Shown in pieces: positions 38,650 to 46,828 of a stretch of DNA of 64,000 nucleotides (the stretch's first letter is position 1; the number at the start of each line of letters is the position of its first letter). The notes under the pieces are model-generated. The model was not told the DNA's origin. It searched no databases and saw only the letters and a list, made by a program, of their open reading frames with translations. The position numbers were made by a program, and so were the translations under genes. Source of the stretch: Brevibacillus sp. SYP-B805 (GTDB lineage Bacteria; Bacillota; Bacilli; Brevibacillales; Brevibacillaceae); the NCBI RefSeq assembly GCF_011059135.1, contig NZ_JAALGD010000011.1, positions 1 to 64,000 of the forward strand, read 5' to 3'.

Positions 38650-38906
38650 GAATAATCTGCTTAAGTCACCCATTCGCTTTTTGTTTATCCAATTCACACT
38701 GGCGCGGTCATTGGAGCCGCAAGGATGAAAGAGAGGAAGGGCTTTCATTGTTTTGGTTTGCAAAATGGATCTGGCAATAAACAACGTTAAGTAAGAGCAA
38801 TCATTCACATGTTTCATAAGGATTATCACTTCTTTCACCAAACGGTAGTCCTTAGAAACATGCGATTGGATGGACAATCGCGATACCAAAATGTGGAGGT
38901 CATGGT

Positions 38907-39110
38907 ATGCGAACAAACGGAACGGTAAAGTGGTTTCATGCTGAGAAGGGGTTTGGATTTATTCAGGTGGAAAACGGTGAGGATGTGTTCGTGCATTACT
39001 CCGCCATTCAAGGCGATGGTTACAAGTCCCTGGAAGAAGGGCAAGCGGTTCAGTTCACCGTCGTAAAAGGGAATCGCGGTCCTCAGGCGGAAAATGTCGT
39101 CAAATTGTAG
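38907..39110 (+). CDS. Cold-shock protein (CspA family)
   Basis: A 67-residue single cold-shock domain with RNP1 KGFGFIQV and RNP2 DVFVHYSAI. Binds single-stranded RNA/DNA as an RNA chaperone. Ribosome-binding site GTGGAGGTC; a strong terminator follows 8 bp after the stop. Confidence 0.95.
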   Translation: MRTNGTVKWFHAEKGFGFIQVENGEDVFVHYSAIQGDGYKSLEEGQAVQFTVVKGNRGPQAENVVKL

Positions 39111-39117
39111 TTCGTCC

Positions 39118-39148
39118 CAAAAAAACTGCCCGCAGCGGCAGTTTTTTC
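39118..39148 (+). terminator. Rho-independent terminator of the cold-shock gene
   Basis: AACTGCC-cgca-GCGGCAGTTTTTT. Confidence 0.85.
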
Positions 39149-39167
39149 ATTTCTGCTTGCTTTCCAC

Positions 39168-39206
39168 CCAAAAAAGGGCATCCGCCCAAGGATACGGAAG
39201 CCCCTT
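39168..39206 (-). terminator. Rho-independent terminator after the 39206 gene
   Basis: Minus strand GGGGCTTCCG pairs imperfectly with CGGATGCCC, followed by six T. Confidence 0.65.
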
Positions 39207-40114
39207 CATTCTCTTCTGCGGCGCAACTGCTGCTCCAGCATGATGTCCATCAGCAGGAGATCCTGCAGCGGATCGCGCGGATCGGTCGTCAGCAGGGCCG
39301 CGACGGCCGCAATCGCCGAGCGGACGGTGTGGTAGGAGTAGAACGCTTCCCGCTCCTCCTCGTTTGCCGAAGAAAGATCGGACAAATCCTGCAGGGGGTA
39401 TGGAAAATCGCTCTCCACTCCTGCCCTGTCGAGGACGATCAGCGCTTGTTTGATCGCCAGCAGCGCTGCGCTCACGCTGATGTCATATTCCCTGCGCAGT
39501 TCGTCCCATACCTGAAAAGCGGAGCGCTCCACCCGCTCCCCGTTTGGCCTGGTGATGATGCCGCTTTTACGTCCTTCCTTTAAAAGCCAATCGACAAGGA
39601 TATCGTGCCGGGGCGGAAAGGCAAATACCTGCAGCTTCAGCTCCAGCTCGGTCGGAAAATCCTTGGCAAAGCGCGCATGGGAGAGCGACATCTCATAACG
39701 GCGGGATGGATGGCCGGGAACCGTCACGAACACGGTTTCCCCCCTGATCGCCGCCACCTGCAGCTTGGTTCGCGCCGGAATCCGCGCCTGCGGTGCCTTC
39801 TCGCGCCGGATGTTGCCGGGGATCAATTCGACGCCAAACTGATGGTATTCCAGCGGCGAATCGATCCAGGGAATCGGCTCGCGGGCGAGGATCTCATAGG
39901 TGCCGGTAAAGGTGATCCACTCTCCCGGACGCCCTTGATACCTCACCAGGATGGCATGCCGCTCGTCTTCAGGAGGAATCTCTTCATGCCACCGGTCAGG
40001 TTCGTCGTGAACCGTTTTGTGTTCGACCAGCATGCAGTCGGTCAGCTGCAGCCGCTCCAACAGCTCGCGCTTGCTTACCCGCTCATAGCCGATGCGGTAG
40101 ATGCGGTGTTTCAC
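39206..40114 (-). CDS. Hypothetical protein
   Basis: A 302-residue soluble protein of no recognised family. It starts MKHRIYRIGYERVSKREL, has a beta-rich first half with GRPGEWITFTGTYEI, and an alpha-helical second half. It follows thiE by 66 bp on the same strand and may share its transcript, but nothing in the sequence ties it to thiamine. Confidence 0.7.
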   Translation of the reverse strand: MKHRIYRIGYERVSKRELLERLQLTDCMLVEHKTVHDEPDRWHEEIPPEDERHAILVRYQGRPGEWITFTGTYEILAREPIPWIDSPLEYHQFGVELIPGNIRREKAPQARIPARTKLQVAAIRGETVFVTVPGHPSRRYEMSLSHARFAKDFPTELELKLQVFAFPPRHDILVDWLLKEGRKSGIITRPNGERVERSAFQVWDELRREYDISVSAALLAIKQALIVLDRAGVESDFPYPLQDLSDLSSANEEEREAFYSYHTVRSAIAAVAALLTTDPRDPLQDLLLMDIMLEQQLRRRRE

Positions 40115-40180
40115 GATTCTCCCCCCCTCTCCTGGCCAGTATGAGGAAAGGCTGCCGTATCCAAACCTTTCCGGTGCCTC

Positions 40181-40852
40181 TCAAGCATGATGCCGTCCTG
40201 CCAGACGGCGCAATTGGGCGGCCGCTTCGCGCGGTGACGCCGCCCTGCTGATCGCCGATATGACAGCGATGCCGTCGGCGCCTGCCGCAAATACCGCCGC
40301 CGCGTTCCCGGCATGGATGCCGCCGATGCCGACGATCGGGAAATCGCTTCCCACCGCCTTGCGGATCTGGGCAAGTCCCTGTGGACCAATCGGTTCTCCT
40401 GCATCGGCCTTGGACGCTGTCGCAAACATCGCTCCCACCCCGATATAATCCGCGCCGCCCTCCATGGCAAGGATTGCTTCTTCCACCGTTCCTGCCGAAA
40501 CGCCGATATACATATCCGGAGTCACACGCCGCTTCACTTCAGGGAGCGGCAGATCATCCTGGCCGACATGGATCCCGTCCGCTTGCAGCTGGACGGCCAG
40601 TTCCACCTCGTCATTGACGAAAAAAAGCGCATCGTGCTGCCTGCACAAAGCCTGCAGCTGCTCTGCCAGCGCCAGGCGTTCCGCCGGTGTCAGCGTGCTC
40701 CCTTTGTCGCGGAATTGCAGGATACCGGCGCCGCCTGCCAGCGCTTCACCGGCGATGGTGAGCGTCTTTTCCCACGAGCAGCCGCAATCCTGGCTGCCGA
40801 CAACAAAATAGAGCGGAAGTTTTTCTCGCAGCCTTTTTGTGCGTTCCATCAT
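40181..40852 (-). CDS. thiE: Thiamine phosphate synthase ThiE
   Basis: A 223-residue TIM-barrel enzyme joining HMP pyrophosphate and thiazole phosphate. Hallmarks: LQFRDKG near residue 45, NDEVELAVQLQADGIHVGQDD in two parts (about 79-98), and VGIGGI near 170. Overlaps the tenI stop by 4 bp. Not preceded by a TPP riboswitch, unlike the thiSG operon at the left end. Confidence 0.93.
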   Translation of the reverse strand: MMERTKRLREKLPLYFVVGSQDCGCSWEKTLTIAGEALAGGAGILQFRDKGSTLTPAERLALAEQLQALCRQHDALFFVNDEVELAVQLQADGIHVGQDDLPLPEVKRRVTPDMYIGVSAGTVEEAILAMEGGADYIGVGAMFATASKADAGEPIGPQGLAQIRKAVGSDFPIVGIGGIHAGNAAAVFAAGADGIAVISAISRAASPREAAAQLRRLAGRHHA

Positions 40853-41466
40853 GTCGTCCTCCTTCGATCCAATGCGAGCCGATACGCCCGGGCAGCCGCT
40901 TCCGGATCGGCGGCAGCCGTGATGCCGGACAGCACCGCAATGCCGGCGCAGCCTGTTTGCAGAACTTCGTCAACATTTTCCGGCGTGATGCCGCCGATGG
41001 CAATCACGGGTACGCGGACGTTTCCGACCAGCTCCGCCAGCGCCGCTGTTCCCCGCGGCGGCATGCCGGGTTTGGAACCGCTTGGATAGATATGGCCGTA
41101 GAACAAATAATCGGCCCCTTGTCTGCTGGCCGTATGCGCCTCTTCGATGGAGTGGACGGAGCGTCCCACCCGCTGCCCGCTATGGAGAAGCGGTCTTGCT
41201 TCTGCCGGCGTTAAGCTGTGGTAAGCCAGGTGAACGCCTCCGCAGCGCCCGGCCGCCGCGACATCGACCCGGTCATTGACGATTATGCGCTCGCGCGGAA
41301 CGTGCTGTGCAAGCGTTTCGACCCATTCCATCAGCTCTCTCGCTGTCCGCTGCTTTTCCCGCAGATGAAGGTAATCGATACCGCCCCGCGCGGCCGCTTT
41401 GACGATCTCCGCTACATGGGAGAGCGGCTGCGTACCGCTCGTCACAAGATGAAGTGTATGCTGCAT
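40849..41466 (-). CDS. tenI: Thiazole tautomerase TenI
   Basis: A 205-residue ThiE-like TIM barrel. Its position beside ThiE, and features such as HLVTSG at the start and YLHLREKQRTARELMEW, mark it as TenI, which aromatises the ThiG product. The start at 41466 follows AGAGGTG. A second ThiE-like synthase is the alternative. Confidence 0.85.
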   Translation of the reverse strand: MQHTLHLVTSGTQPLSHVAEIVKAAARGGIDYLHLREKQRTARELMEWVETLAQHVPRERIIVNDRVDVAAAGRCGGVHLAYHSLTPAEARPLLHSGQRVGRSVHSIEEAHTASRQGADYLFYGHIYPSGSKPGMPPRGTAALAELVGNVRVPVIAIGGITPENVDEVLQTGCAGIAVLSGITAAADPEAAARAYRLALDRRRTT

Positions 41467-41478
41467 GCTGTTCACCTC

Positions 41479-41805
41479 TTATCCGCCCAAGGCGACCAGA
41501 CATTCTTCCAGCCATCGTCTGTTTTTCCCGTCGGTGTCCTGCCCTTCCAAGCGCGCAAGCATTTCCCGCAGCAGTTTGCGCAGGAAAAATCCGGCTTCAA
41601 ACGGGATGGACAGGGTAATCTCCTTTACCGGCGCCTCCTGCTGCTTAAGCGCGGTTACGCCATCCAGGAGCGTTTGGGCGGTGCTCTCCACCACTGCAGA
41701 CAGCTCTTCCTGCTTTTTCAGGTCGTCATAGCAGCCGTCAAACAGGCGGCAGAGGATCAGAAAGGCCTGTGTGGAGATGGTGATTTGATTCGGCTGTGTA
41801 GCCAC
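41479..41805 (-). CDS. Hypothetical helical protein upstream of tenI
   Basis: A 108-residue, mostly helical acidic protein. GTG start at 41805 preceded by GGGGGAATCAGC. It ends 12 bp before tenI, so is probably co-transcribed. Not recognised. Confidence 0.6.
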   Translation of the reverse strand: MATQPNQITISTQAFLILCRLFDGCYDDLKKQEELSAVVESTAQTLLDGVTALKQQEAPVKEITLSIPFEAGFFLRKLLREMLARLEGQDTDGKNRRWLEECLVALGG

Positions 41806-41874
41806 GCTGATTCCCCCGCTTCGGTAAACTCCCGCTATTATACCATGCTTTCCTTGCCGTGGCGCAAGAAAACT

Positions 41875-42015
41875 CACTCTGCGTTAGCTGATGCTCTACC
41901 CACTCGGCGTTAGCTAACGCTTTACCCACTCGGCGATAGCTAACGCTGTGCCGAGTGGGGCCCCCTCGCTGTACCGAGTGGGGCCCCCTCGCTGTGCCAA
42001 GCGGGGCCCAGAACC
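41875..42015. repeat. Intergenic GC-rich palindromic repeat, copy 2 (tandem)
   Basis: TACCCACTCGGCG followed by TTAGCTAACGCT-like sequence occurs twice. Then GTGCCGAGTGGGGCCCCC and GTACCGAGTGGGGCCCCC, each followed by TCGCT, and a third partial GTGCCAAGCGGGGCCC. The first type is the near inverse complement of the second, so the array can form hairpins. Confidence 0.8.
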
Positions 42016-42055
42016 CATTCCCAGGTGACGGCCCTGTGTCCAGGCTTTTCCATAA

Positions 42056-42090
42056 AAGAAAAAACCGCTGCATCCGGCAGCGGCTTTCCT
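42056..42090 (-). terminator. Rho-independent terminator of the 38-residue gene
   Basis: CCGCTGC-cggat-GCAGCGGTTTTTT on the minus strand, directly after its stop codon. Confidence 0.8.
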
Positions 42091-42091
42091 C

Positions 42092-42208
42092 CTAACGGTC
42101 ATTATTGGCGCTGTTGTATTCGCGAATGTTCTTGTTCTGGTCGTTGCGATCGAGGGTTTTCCCCCTGTTTTTGGCCAAGTCTTTGCTGTTATTGTTTTTG
42201 CTGGACAC
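42092..42208 (-). CDS. Small hydrophilic protein
   Basis: A 38-residue peptide, Asn- and Lys-rich (SSKNNNSKDLAKNRGK...). GTG start at 42208 is preceded by AAAGGAGGTGGGTGT, and a perfect terminator follows the stop, so it is probably a real gene. Composition recalls small spore or stress proteins, but no family is recognised. Confidence 0.65.
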   Translation of the reverse strand: MSSKNNNSKDLAKNRGKTLDRNDQNKNIREYNSANNDR

Positions 42209-42263
42209 ACACCCACCTCCTTTGCCAGTAGGTAGTGTATCCAGCCGTTATCCGTTCATGTAC

Positions 42264-42851
42264 CTACCTTTCCAGGATGGCGCGCAGCCTGCGGTCAACC
42301 TCCGGCCACTCCCGATCGATGATGCTATAGATGACAGAATCCCGGACATAGCCGTTGCGCACGATCATGTGATTGCGGAGCACGCCTTCGCGCACGCCGC
42401 CGATCCGGGCGATGGCCCGCTGCGAGTTCTCATTGCGCAGATCGGTGCGAAACTGCACGCGAATCATCCCCAGTTCTTCGAAAGCGTGGCGCAGCAGCAG
42501 CCATTTGCACTCGGTGTTGACCGGAGACTTCCACACACGGGGCGTCAGCCAGGTATACCCGATTTCCAACCCTTTGTGCGCGAGCGAAATGGCGTAGTAC
42601 CGGGTACTCCCGATGAGTTCACCGCTCGCCCGCTCCAGGATGGCAAACGGCAGCTCGTTTCCCGCCTGCCGCCCTTCCAGCGCCTGGCGGATATAGCGTT
42701 TGGCATCCTCCAGCGTCTCGACCTGCGCCAAGGTATAGGCCCAGATTTCCGGGTATCGGCCCGCTTGCCATACCTGTTCGGCATGGCTCATTTCCAGCGG
42801 CACCAGGCGAACGTGCTTTCCCTCCAACGTAACCGACTCAATGTGCGCCAT
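42264..42851 (-). CDS. GNAT family N-acetyltransferase (RimJ/RimL-like)
   Basis: A 195-residue acetyltransferase. Acceptor-type features: VRLVPLEMSHAEQVWQ at the start and the acetyl-CoA region (RTDLRNENSQRAIARIGG). The fold matches the RimJ/RimL protein-N-acetyltransferase subgroup. The start at 42851 follows GGGGGAGG. Confidence 0.87.
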   Translation of the reverse strand: MAHIESVTLEGKHVRLVPLEMSHAEQVWQAGRYPEIWAYTLAQVETLEDAKRYIRQALEGRQAGNELPFAILERASGELIGSTRYYAISLAHKGLEIGYTWLTPRVWKSPVNTECKWLLLRHAFEELGMIRVQFRTDLRNENSQRAIARIGGVREGVLRNHMIVRNGYVRDSVIYSIIDREWPEVDRRLRAILER

Positions 42852-42923
42852 TGGTTCCTCCCCCAACTCTTTTTTGAAATATTTCCCACATCCTACCGGG
42901 GAGGGAGAAGCTTGTCAAGAGGG

Positions 42924-44450
42924 TTACGCTTCTTCGTTCACGATCACTTTTTTGCCCTTCATCTTCATCACAAGCGGTATCGTGATCCACAGGACCGCTA
43001 TCACCAGGAAGAGGAGAGAAACCGGCCGTTCCACAAAGATCGAAAAGTCGCCATTCGAGGTGGTCAGCGCCCGGCGCAGGTTGTTTTCGATCATCGGTCC
43101 CAGCACAAGCCCCAGCACCAGCGGAGCCAGCGGGTAATCGTTTCGGCTCAGGAAATAACCGATCACACCGCAGGCGATCAGCAGCATGAGGTCAAAGATC
43201 GACACCCGCACGGCATACACGCCAAAAATGGAGATGGCGATAATCATCGGGATCAGGTATTTCGCCGGGGTTTCAATCAGTTTGGCAAACACCTTCACCA
43301 GCGGCATGTTCAGAATGAGCAGCATCACATTCCCGATAAACATGCTGGCGATCAACCCCCACGCGATCATGGGATGTTCATCGAACAGCAGGGGGCCCGG
43401 CTGTACGTTGTACATGATCAAGGCGCCCATCAGGACGGCCGTTGTTCCCGTTCCGGGAATCCCCAGGGTGAGCAGCGGGATCATCGCTCCGCCGGATGCC
43501 GCGTTGTTGGCGGATTCGGGAGCGGCTACCCCCTCAATCGCGCCCTTGCCGAATTTCTCGGGATGCTTGCTGATTTTTTTCTCCAGCAAATAGGCGAGAA
43601 ACGACGCCAGGGTCGCGCCCGATCCCGGCACGATCCCTTTGAAGAATCCTACCAGGGAGCCGCGAATGATGGGCCCGACGCTATCCTTCAGGTCTTGCTT
43701 GGTCGGCAGGACTCTGGTGATTTTGGCGATTTCCCCTTCGCTGCCGTCATTTTCCAAAATGGTTTTAAACACTTCCCCCAACGCAAACAATCCGACGGCG
43801 ATCGTCAGGAACTCCAAGCCGCCATACAGCTGCGGCACCCCGAACGTAAAGCGGTCAACCCCGGATACGGCGTCCACGCCGATGGTTGCCAAAAGCAAAC
43901 CGAACACCGTCATGATCAATGCCTTGGTGACCGATTTGCCGGCCAGGCCGCTCAACGCACACAACCCCAGCACCATCAGGGAAAATTCGTCGGCGGGACT
44001 CAGTTTCAGCGCGATATCCGACAGCGGCTCCGCCAGCAGGACCAGCCCGCCGAGCGAAACGATCCCCGCCACAAACGAGCCGATGGCGGCGATCGCCAAA
44101 GCGGCCCCCGCTCTTCCTTGTTTGGCCATCGGATAACCGTCCAGCACCGTCACCACCGAAGAGGATTCCCCCGGCGTGTTCAGCAGGATGGAGGTGGTGG
44201 AACCGCCGTACATGGCGCCGTAATATACCCCTGCCAGCAGGATGATGGCGCTGGTTGCCGCTTCCTCCGGCGCGAGTCCTCCCGTCAGCGAAGAGGTAAC
44301 CGGTATCAGGAGGGCTACGCCGCTGATGGGGCCGATGCCCGGCAGGACGCCGACCGCCGTGCCGATGAGAACGCCGACGAACGCGAAGATCAGATTATGC
44401 CATTGCAAGGCGACCGCGAAACCATCCGCCAAATAGTGTAACGTGCTCAC
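42924..44450 (-). CDS. tctA: Tripartite tricarboxylate transporter, large membrane subunit TctA
   Basis: A 508-residue TctA protein with about 12 transmembrane segments. Conserved stretches: GVLPGIGPISGVALLIP near the N-terminus, YGAMYGGSTTSILLNTPGE, and GIVPGSGATLASFLAY. Last gene of tctCBA, 12 bp after tctB. Confidence 0.93.
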   Translation of the reverse strand: MSTLHYLADGFAVALQWHNLIFAFVGVLIGTAVGVLPGIGPISGVALLIPVTSSLTGGLAPEEAATSAIILLAGVYYGAMYGGSTTSILLNTPGESSSVVTVLDGYPMAKQGRAGAALAIAAIGSFVAGIVSLGGLVLLAEPLSDIALKLSPADEFSLMVLGLCALSGLAGKSVTKALIMTVFGLLLATIGVDAVSGVDRFTFGVPQLYGGLEFLTIAVGLFALGEVFKTILENDGSEGEIAKITRVLPTKQDLKDSVGPIIRGSLVGFFKGIVPGSGATLASFLAYLLEKKISKHPEKFGKGAIEGVAAPESANNAASGGAMIPLLTLGIPGTGTTAVLMGALIMYNVQPGPLLFDEHPMIAWGLIASMFIGNVMLLILNMPLVKVFAKLIETPAKYLIPMIIAISIFGVYAVRVSIFDLMLLIACGVIGYFLSRNDYPLAPLVLGLVLGPMIENNLRRALTTSNGDFSIFVERPVSLLFLVIAVLWITIPLVMKMKGKKVIVNEEA

Positions 44451-44462
44451 GTCGTTTCCCCC

Positions 44463-44921
44463 CTAAAAACCAATCCAGCTCGGAAAACCTGGAAGCGTTC
44501 CTTGTAAAATGTCCACATAGAGATAATAAACGCCCCCGGAAAAGAGCAGGGCAATCAGTCCGGATTTCCACCAGCTTTCCGCGCCCATCACCCGGAAACC
44601 GACCAGCAGGAACAGGAACGTGCCGATGACATAGCCGATGTCCTCCAAAAAATAGGCGTACAGGCAGGTGGCGGCCAAGATGACCAGAAACCGTTTGTGC
44701 TGCAGTGGGGCGGATTTGTTTTCACCGCCGGAAGCTTTCCACGATTCGAAAAACAGCCGGATGCTTAGCAGAATGAGCAGGATGCCCAACCCCATCGGAA
44801 ACATGTTGGGCCCTACCTGGCTGCCGTAGGCGCTGGTGGCGATATTGCGGCTTTCCACCACGAACAGCATGCCGATTAATGCAAAAATCACGCTCGCGTA
44901 GCGATCGAAGTATTTGTTCAT
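44463..44921 (-). CDS. tctB: Tripartite tricarboxylate transporter, small membrane subunit TctB
   Basis: A 152-residue TctB family protein with four hydrophobic segments, between tctC and tctA. Separated from tctC by a stable hairpin. Confidence 0.9.
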   Translation of the reverse strand: MNKYFDRYASVIFALIGMLFVVESRNIATSAYGSQVGPNMFPMGLGILLILLSIRLFFESWKASGGENKSAPLQHKRFLVILAATCLYAYFLEDIGYVIGTFLFLLVGFRVMGAESWWKSGLIALLFSGGVYYLYVDILQGTLPGFPSWIGF

Positions 44922-44938
44922 CGGTACCTCCTTAAGGG

Positions 44939-44969
44939 AATAAGGAGAGGTTGTGCCCTCTCCTTATTT
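44939..44969 (-). terminator. Stem-loop between tctC and tctB
   Basis: AATAAGGAGAGGG pairs with CCTCTCCTTATT on the minus strand, covering the tctC stop codon. No long T-run follows, so it is more likely an attenuator or mRNA-stabilising element than a full terminator. Confidence 0.6.
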
Positions 44970-46004
44970 TGCCATTCCGAGCGATGTCAGGAGCTCCATG
45001 ACCAGTTTGTCCTGCTCATCGAGGAATGCCGTGAAGCTTGCAGCGTCCTTGTATTCGCTTTCCCATCCGTTTGCGGCCAGCTCTTTTTTCCAGGCTTCGC
45101 TTTCCGACAGCGCTTTCAGCTTTTCGTCCCAATATTTCTTCGCATCGGCCGGCATGTCAGCCGGGCCAAAGACACCGCGCCAGATGTTGAAGGTGGTATC
45201 GATGCCCTGCTCCTTGAACGTCGGAATATCTTTCAGGTCACCGCCCAGGCGTTCCGGAGAGCTGACGCCCAGCACCCGGATCTTGCCGGCCTTCAGATAC
45301 TCGCCGACACTGGACGCGTCGGTGGCGATCATGTCCGCGTGGCCGCCGAGCAGCGCCGCCATCGCTTCACCGCCGCCGTCGTAGGAAACGTATTTCACCG
45401 CTTTCGGATCGATGCCGTACTTGGCAGCGGGCAGGATGCCGAGCAGATGGTCCATGGAACCCGGTGCCGAACCGCCAGCGACCGTGATCTTGCTCGGATC
45501 GGCCTTGATGGCGTCAAGCAGGCTTTTTAGATCCTTGTAGGGCGAATCCGCTCTCACGACGACGGCTCCGAAATCCCGCGTCATCTGGGCGAGCGGGGTC
45601 ACGTCCCTGTAGCCGAAGGGACTGTTGCCCTCTTTCTTGTCATGGTTGATCAGGATGGGCGGCGAGCTGACAAACAGACGGTACGGGTTCCCCTTATCCT
45701 TGGTGACGTATTCGGCCAGGAAGACCGCTCCGCCGCCCCCCGGTTTGTTTTCCACCGTAATGGTCTGGTCAACCAGCTTGCTTTCGGTCAGCACCTTGGC
45801 GAGCGAACGGGCCGTTTTGTCCCATCCGCCGCCCGCCCCGGAAGGCGCGACGATCACAATCGGTTTTTCCGGATACGAAGAAGCTGCAGGTGCGGACTGG
45901 CTACCCGCTTGGCCGCCGCCAGCCTTCCCGCCCCCGCCCCCACAGGCGGTCAAGGCAAGCAGTGCAAATGTGGACAGGGCCAACAACAAGTTTCTCTTTT
46001 TCAC
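44964..46004 (-). CDS. tctC: Tripartite tricarboxylate transporter, substrate-binding lipoprotein TctC
   Basis: A 346-residue Bug/TctC solute-binding protein. Lipobox LTAC (Cys21), Gly/Ser-rich linker, then YPEKPIVIVAPSGAGGGWDKTAR, typical at the carboxylate site (given here as the segment about 44-66). Ligand is probably a carboxylate; citrate is only one possibility. Confidence 0.92.
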   Translation of the reverse strand: MKKRNLLLALSTFALLALTACGGGGGKAGGGQAGSQSAPAASSYPEKPIVIVAPSGAGGGWDKTARSLAKVLTESKLVDQTITVENKPGGGGAVFLAEYVTKDKGNPYRLFVSSPPILINHDKKEGNSPFGYRDVTPLAQMTRDFGAVVVRADSPYKDLKSLLDAIKADPSKITVAGGSAPGSMDHLLGILPAAKYGIDPKAVKYVSYDGGGEAMAALLGGHADMIATDASSVGEYLKAGKIRVLGVSSPERLGGDLKDIPTFKEQGIDTTFNIWRGVFGPADMPADAKKYWDEKLKALSESEAWKKELAANGWESEYKDAASFTAFLDEQDKLVMELLTSLGMAK

Positions 46005-46029
46005 CGTGATTTCCCCCTTTTCTGAATCT

Positions 46030-46043
46030 TGAAAGCGTATTCA
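46030..46043. promoter_or_regulatory. Candidate cre (CcpA) site upstream of tctC
   Basis: TGAAAGCGTATTCA matches the cre consensus except at one position. It lies 26 bp upstream of tctC, between its start and a weak promoter candidate (TTGGCT/TTATAC), so it would block transcription when good carbon sources are present. Confidence 0.5.
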
Positions 46044-46141
46044 GGTATAAAAGGTATCACGTTGCCAGCCAAAAATATACGTTTCGTGCATAAGCGATAT
46101 TGATTCCATTGTGCGCATTTTGTTCATAAAGATCACGCGCT

Positions 46142-46828
46142 TTACCGACATCGATACTTCCGTTCCGGCCGTCCGACCGTACCGTATACCAGATCGGCAC
46201 GCGCGCGGCCGATCTCCACCAGATACTCCAGATACCTCCTGGCCGTTGTCCGGCTGGCCCCGATCATCGTGCCCACCTCTTCGGCCGTTAGCCCGCCGTC
46301 TTGCGCCTGCTTGACCGCCTGGATCACCTTCTCCAGGGTCAAGCTGTCGATGCCTTTGGGCATCAGATTCCCCTTCGGTCTGGCCGGATGCAGGCCGCGG
46401 GCAAGCAGACGATCGATCTCTTCCTGCTCGACGACTCCCGACTGCGCCCTGCGCCAATAATGCTCACGGTAGCTCTCCATCCGCTCCCGGAAGCGTTCGA
46501 ACACCAGCGGCTTGACGATGTAATCGTATACACCCCCGCGCATGGCTTCGTAGACGACCTCGATCTCTTTCGCTGCCGTGATCATGATAATGTCCACATT
46601 CCGGTAATGCTGGCGGATATGCCAGACCAGATCGATGCCCAGCATGTCGGGCAGATAGACATCCAGCAGAACGAGATCCGGTCGGCTCACGGCCAGCAGT
46701 TCCTTCGCCTGCTCGCCGTTTGTCGCTGTGGCTATGACGGTGAAGCCGTCTATTTTCTCCAGGAATCGGCGGTTGATCTCGAGAATGCGCACATCATCTT
46801 CCACGATCAGTACTTCCAGCTGTTTCAT
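46142..46828 (-). CDS. CitB/DcuR family response regulator
   Basis: A 228-residue response regulator: receiver domain with phospho-acceptor Asp56 (LVLLDVYLPD) and acidic pair Glu10/Asp11. The C-terminal HTH (about 165-225: GGLTAEEVGTMIGASRTTARRYLEYL) is of the DcuR/CitB/MalR type. Overlaps the sensor gene by 35 bp. Probably activates tctCBA directly downstream. Confidence 0.92.
   Translation of the reverse strand: MKQLEVLIVEDDVRILEINRRFLEKIDGFTVIATATNGEQAKELLAVSRPDLVLLDVYLPDMLGIDLVWHIRQHYRNVDIIMITAAKEIEVVYEAMRGGVYDYIVKPLVFERFRERMESYREHYWRRAQSGVVEQEEIDRLLARGLHPARPKGNLMPKGIDSLTLEKVIQAVKQAQDGGLTAEEVGTMIGASRTTARRYLEYLVEIGRARADLVYGTVGRPERKYRCR

Noticed and set aside
38632-38916. A 94-codon minus-strand reading opposite the cold-shock leader
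   Set aside because: No ribosome-binding site, low-complexity composition, and it covers the csp promoter and leader.
42105-44441. A 778-codon plus-strand reading opposite tctA
   Set aside because: Antisense shadow; tctA, the GNAT gene and their motifs account for the coding signal.
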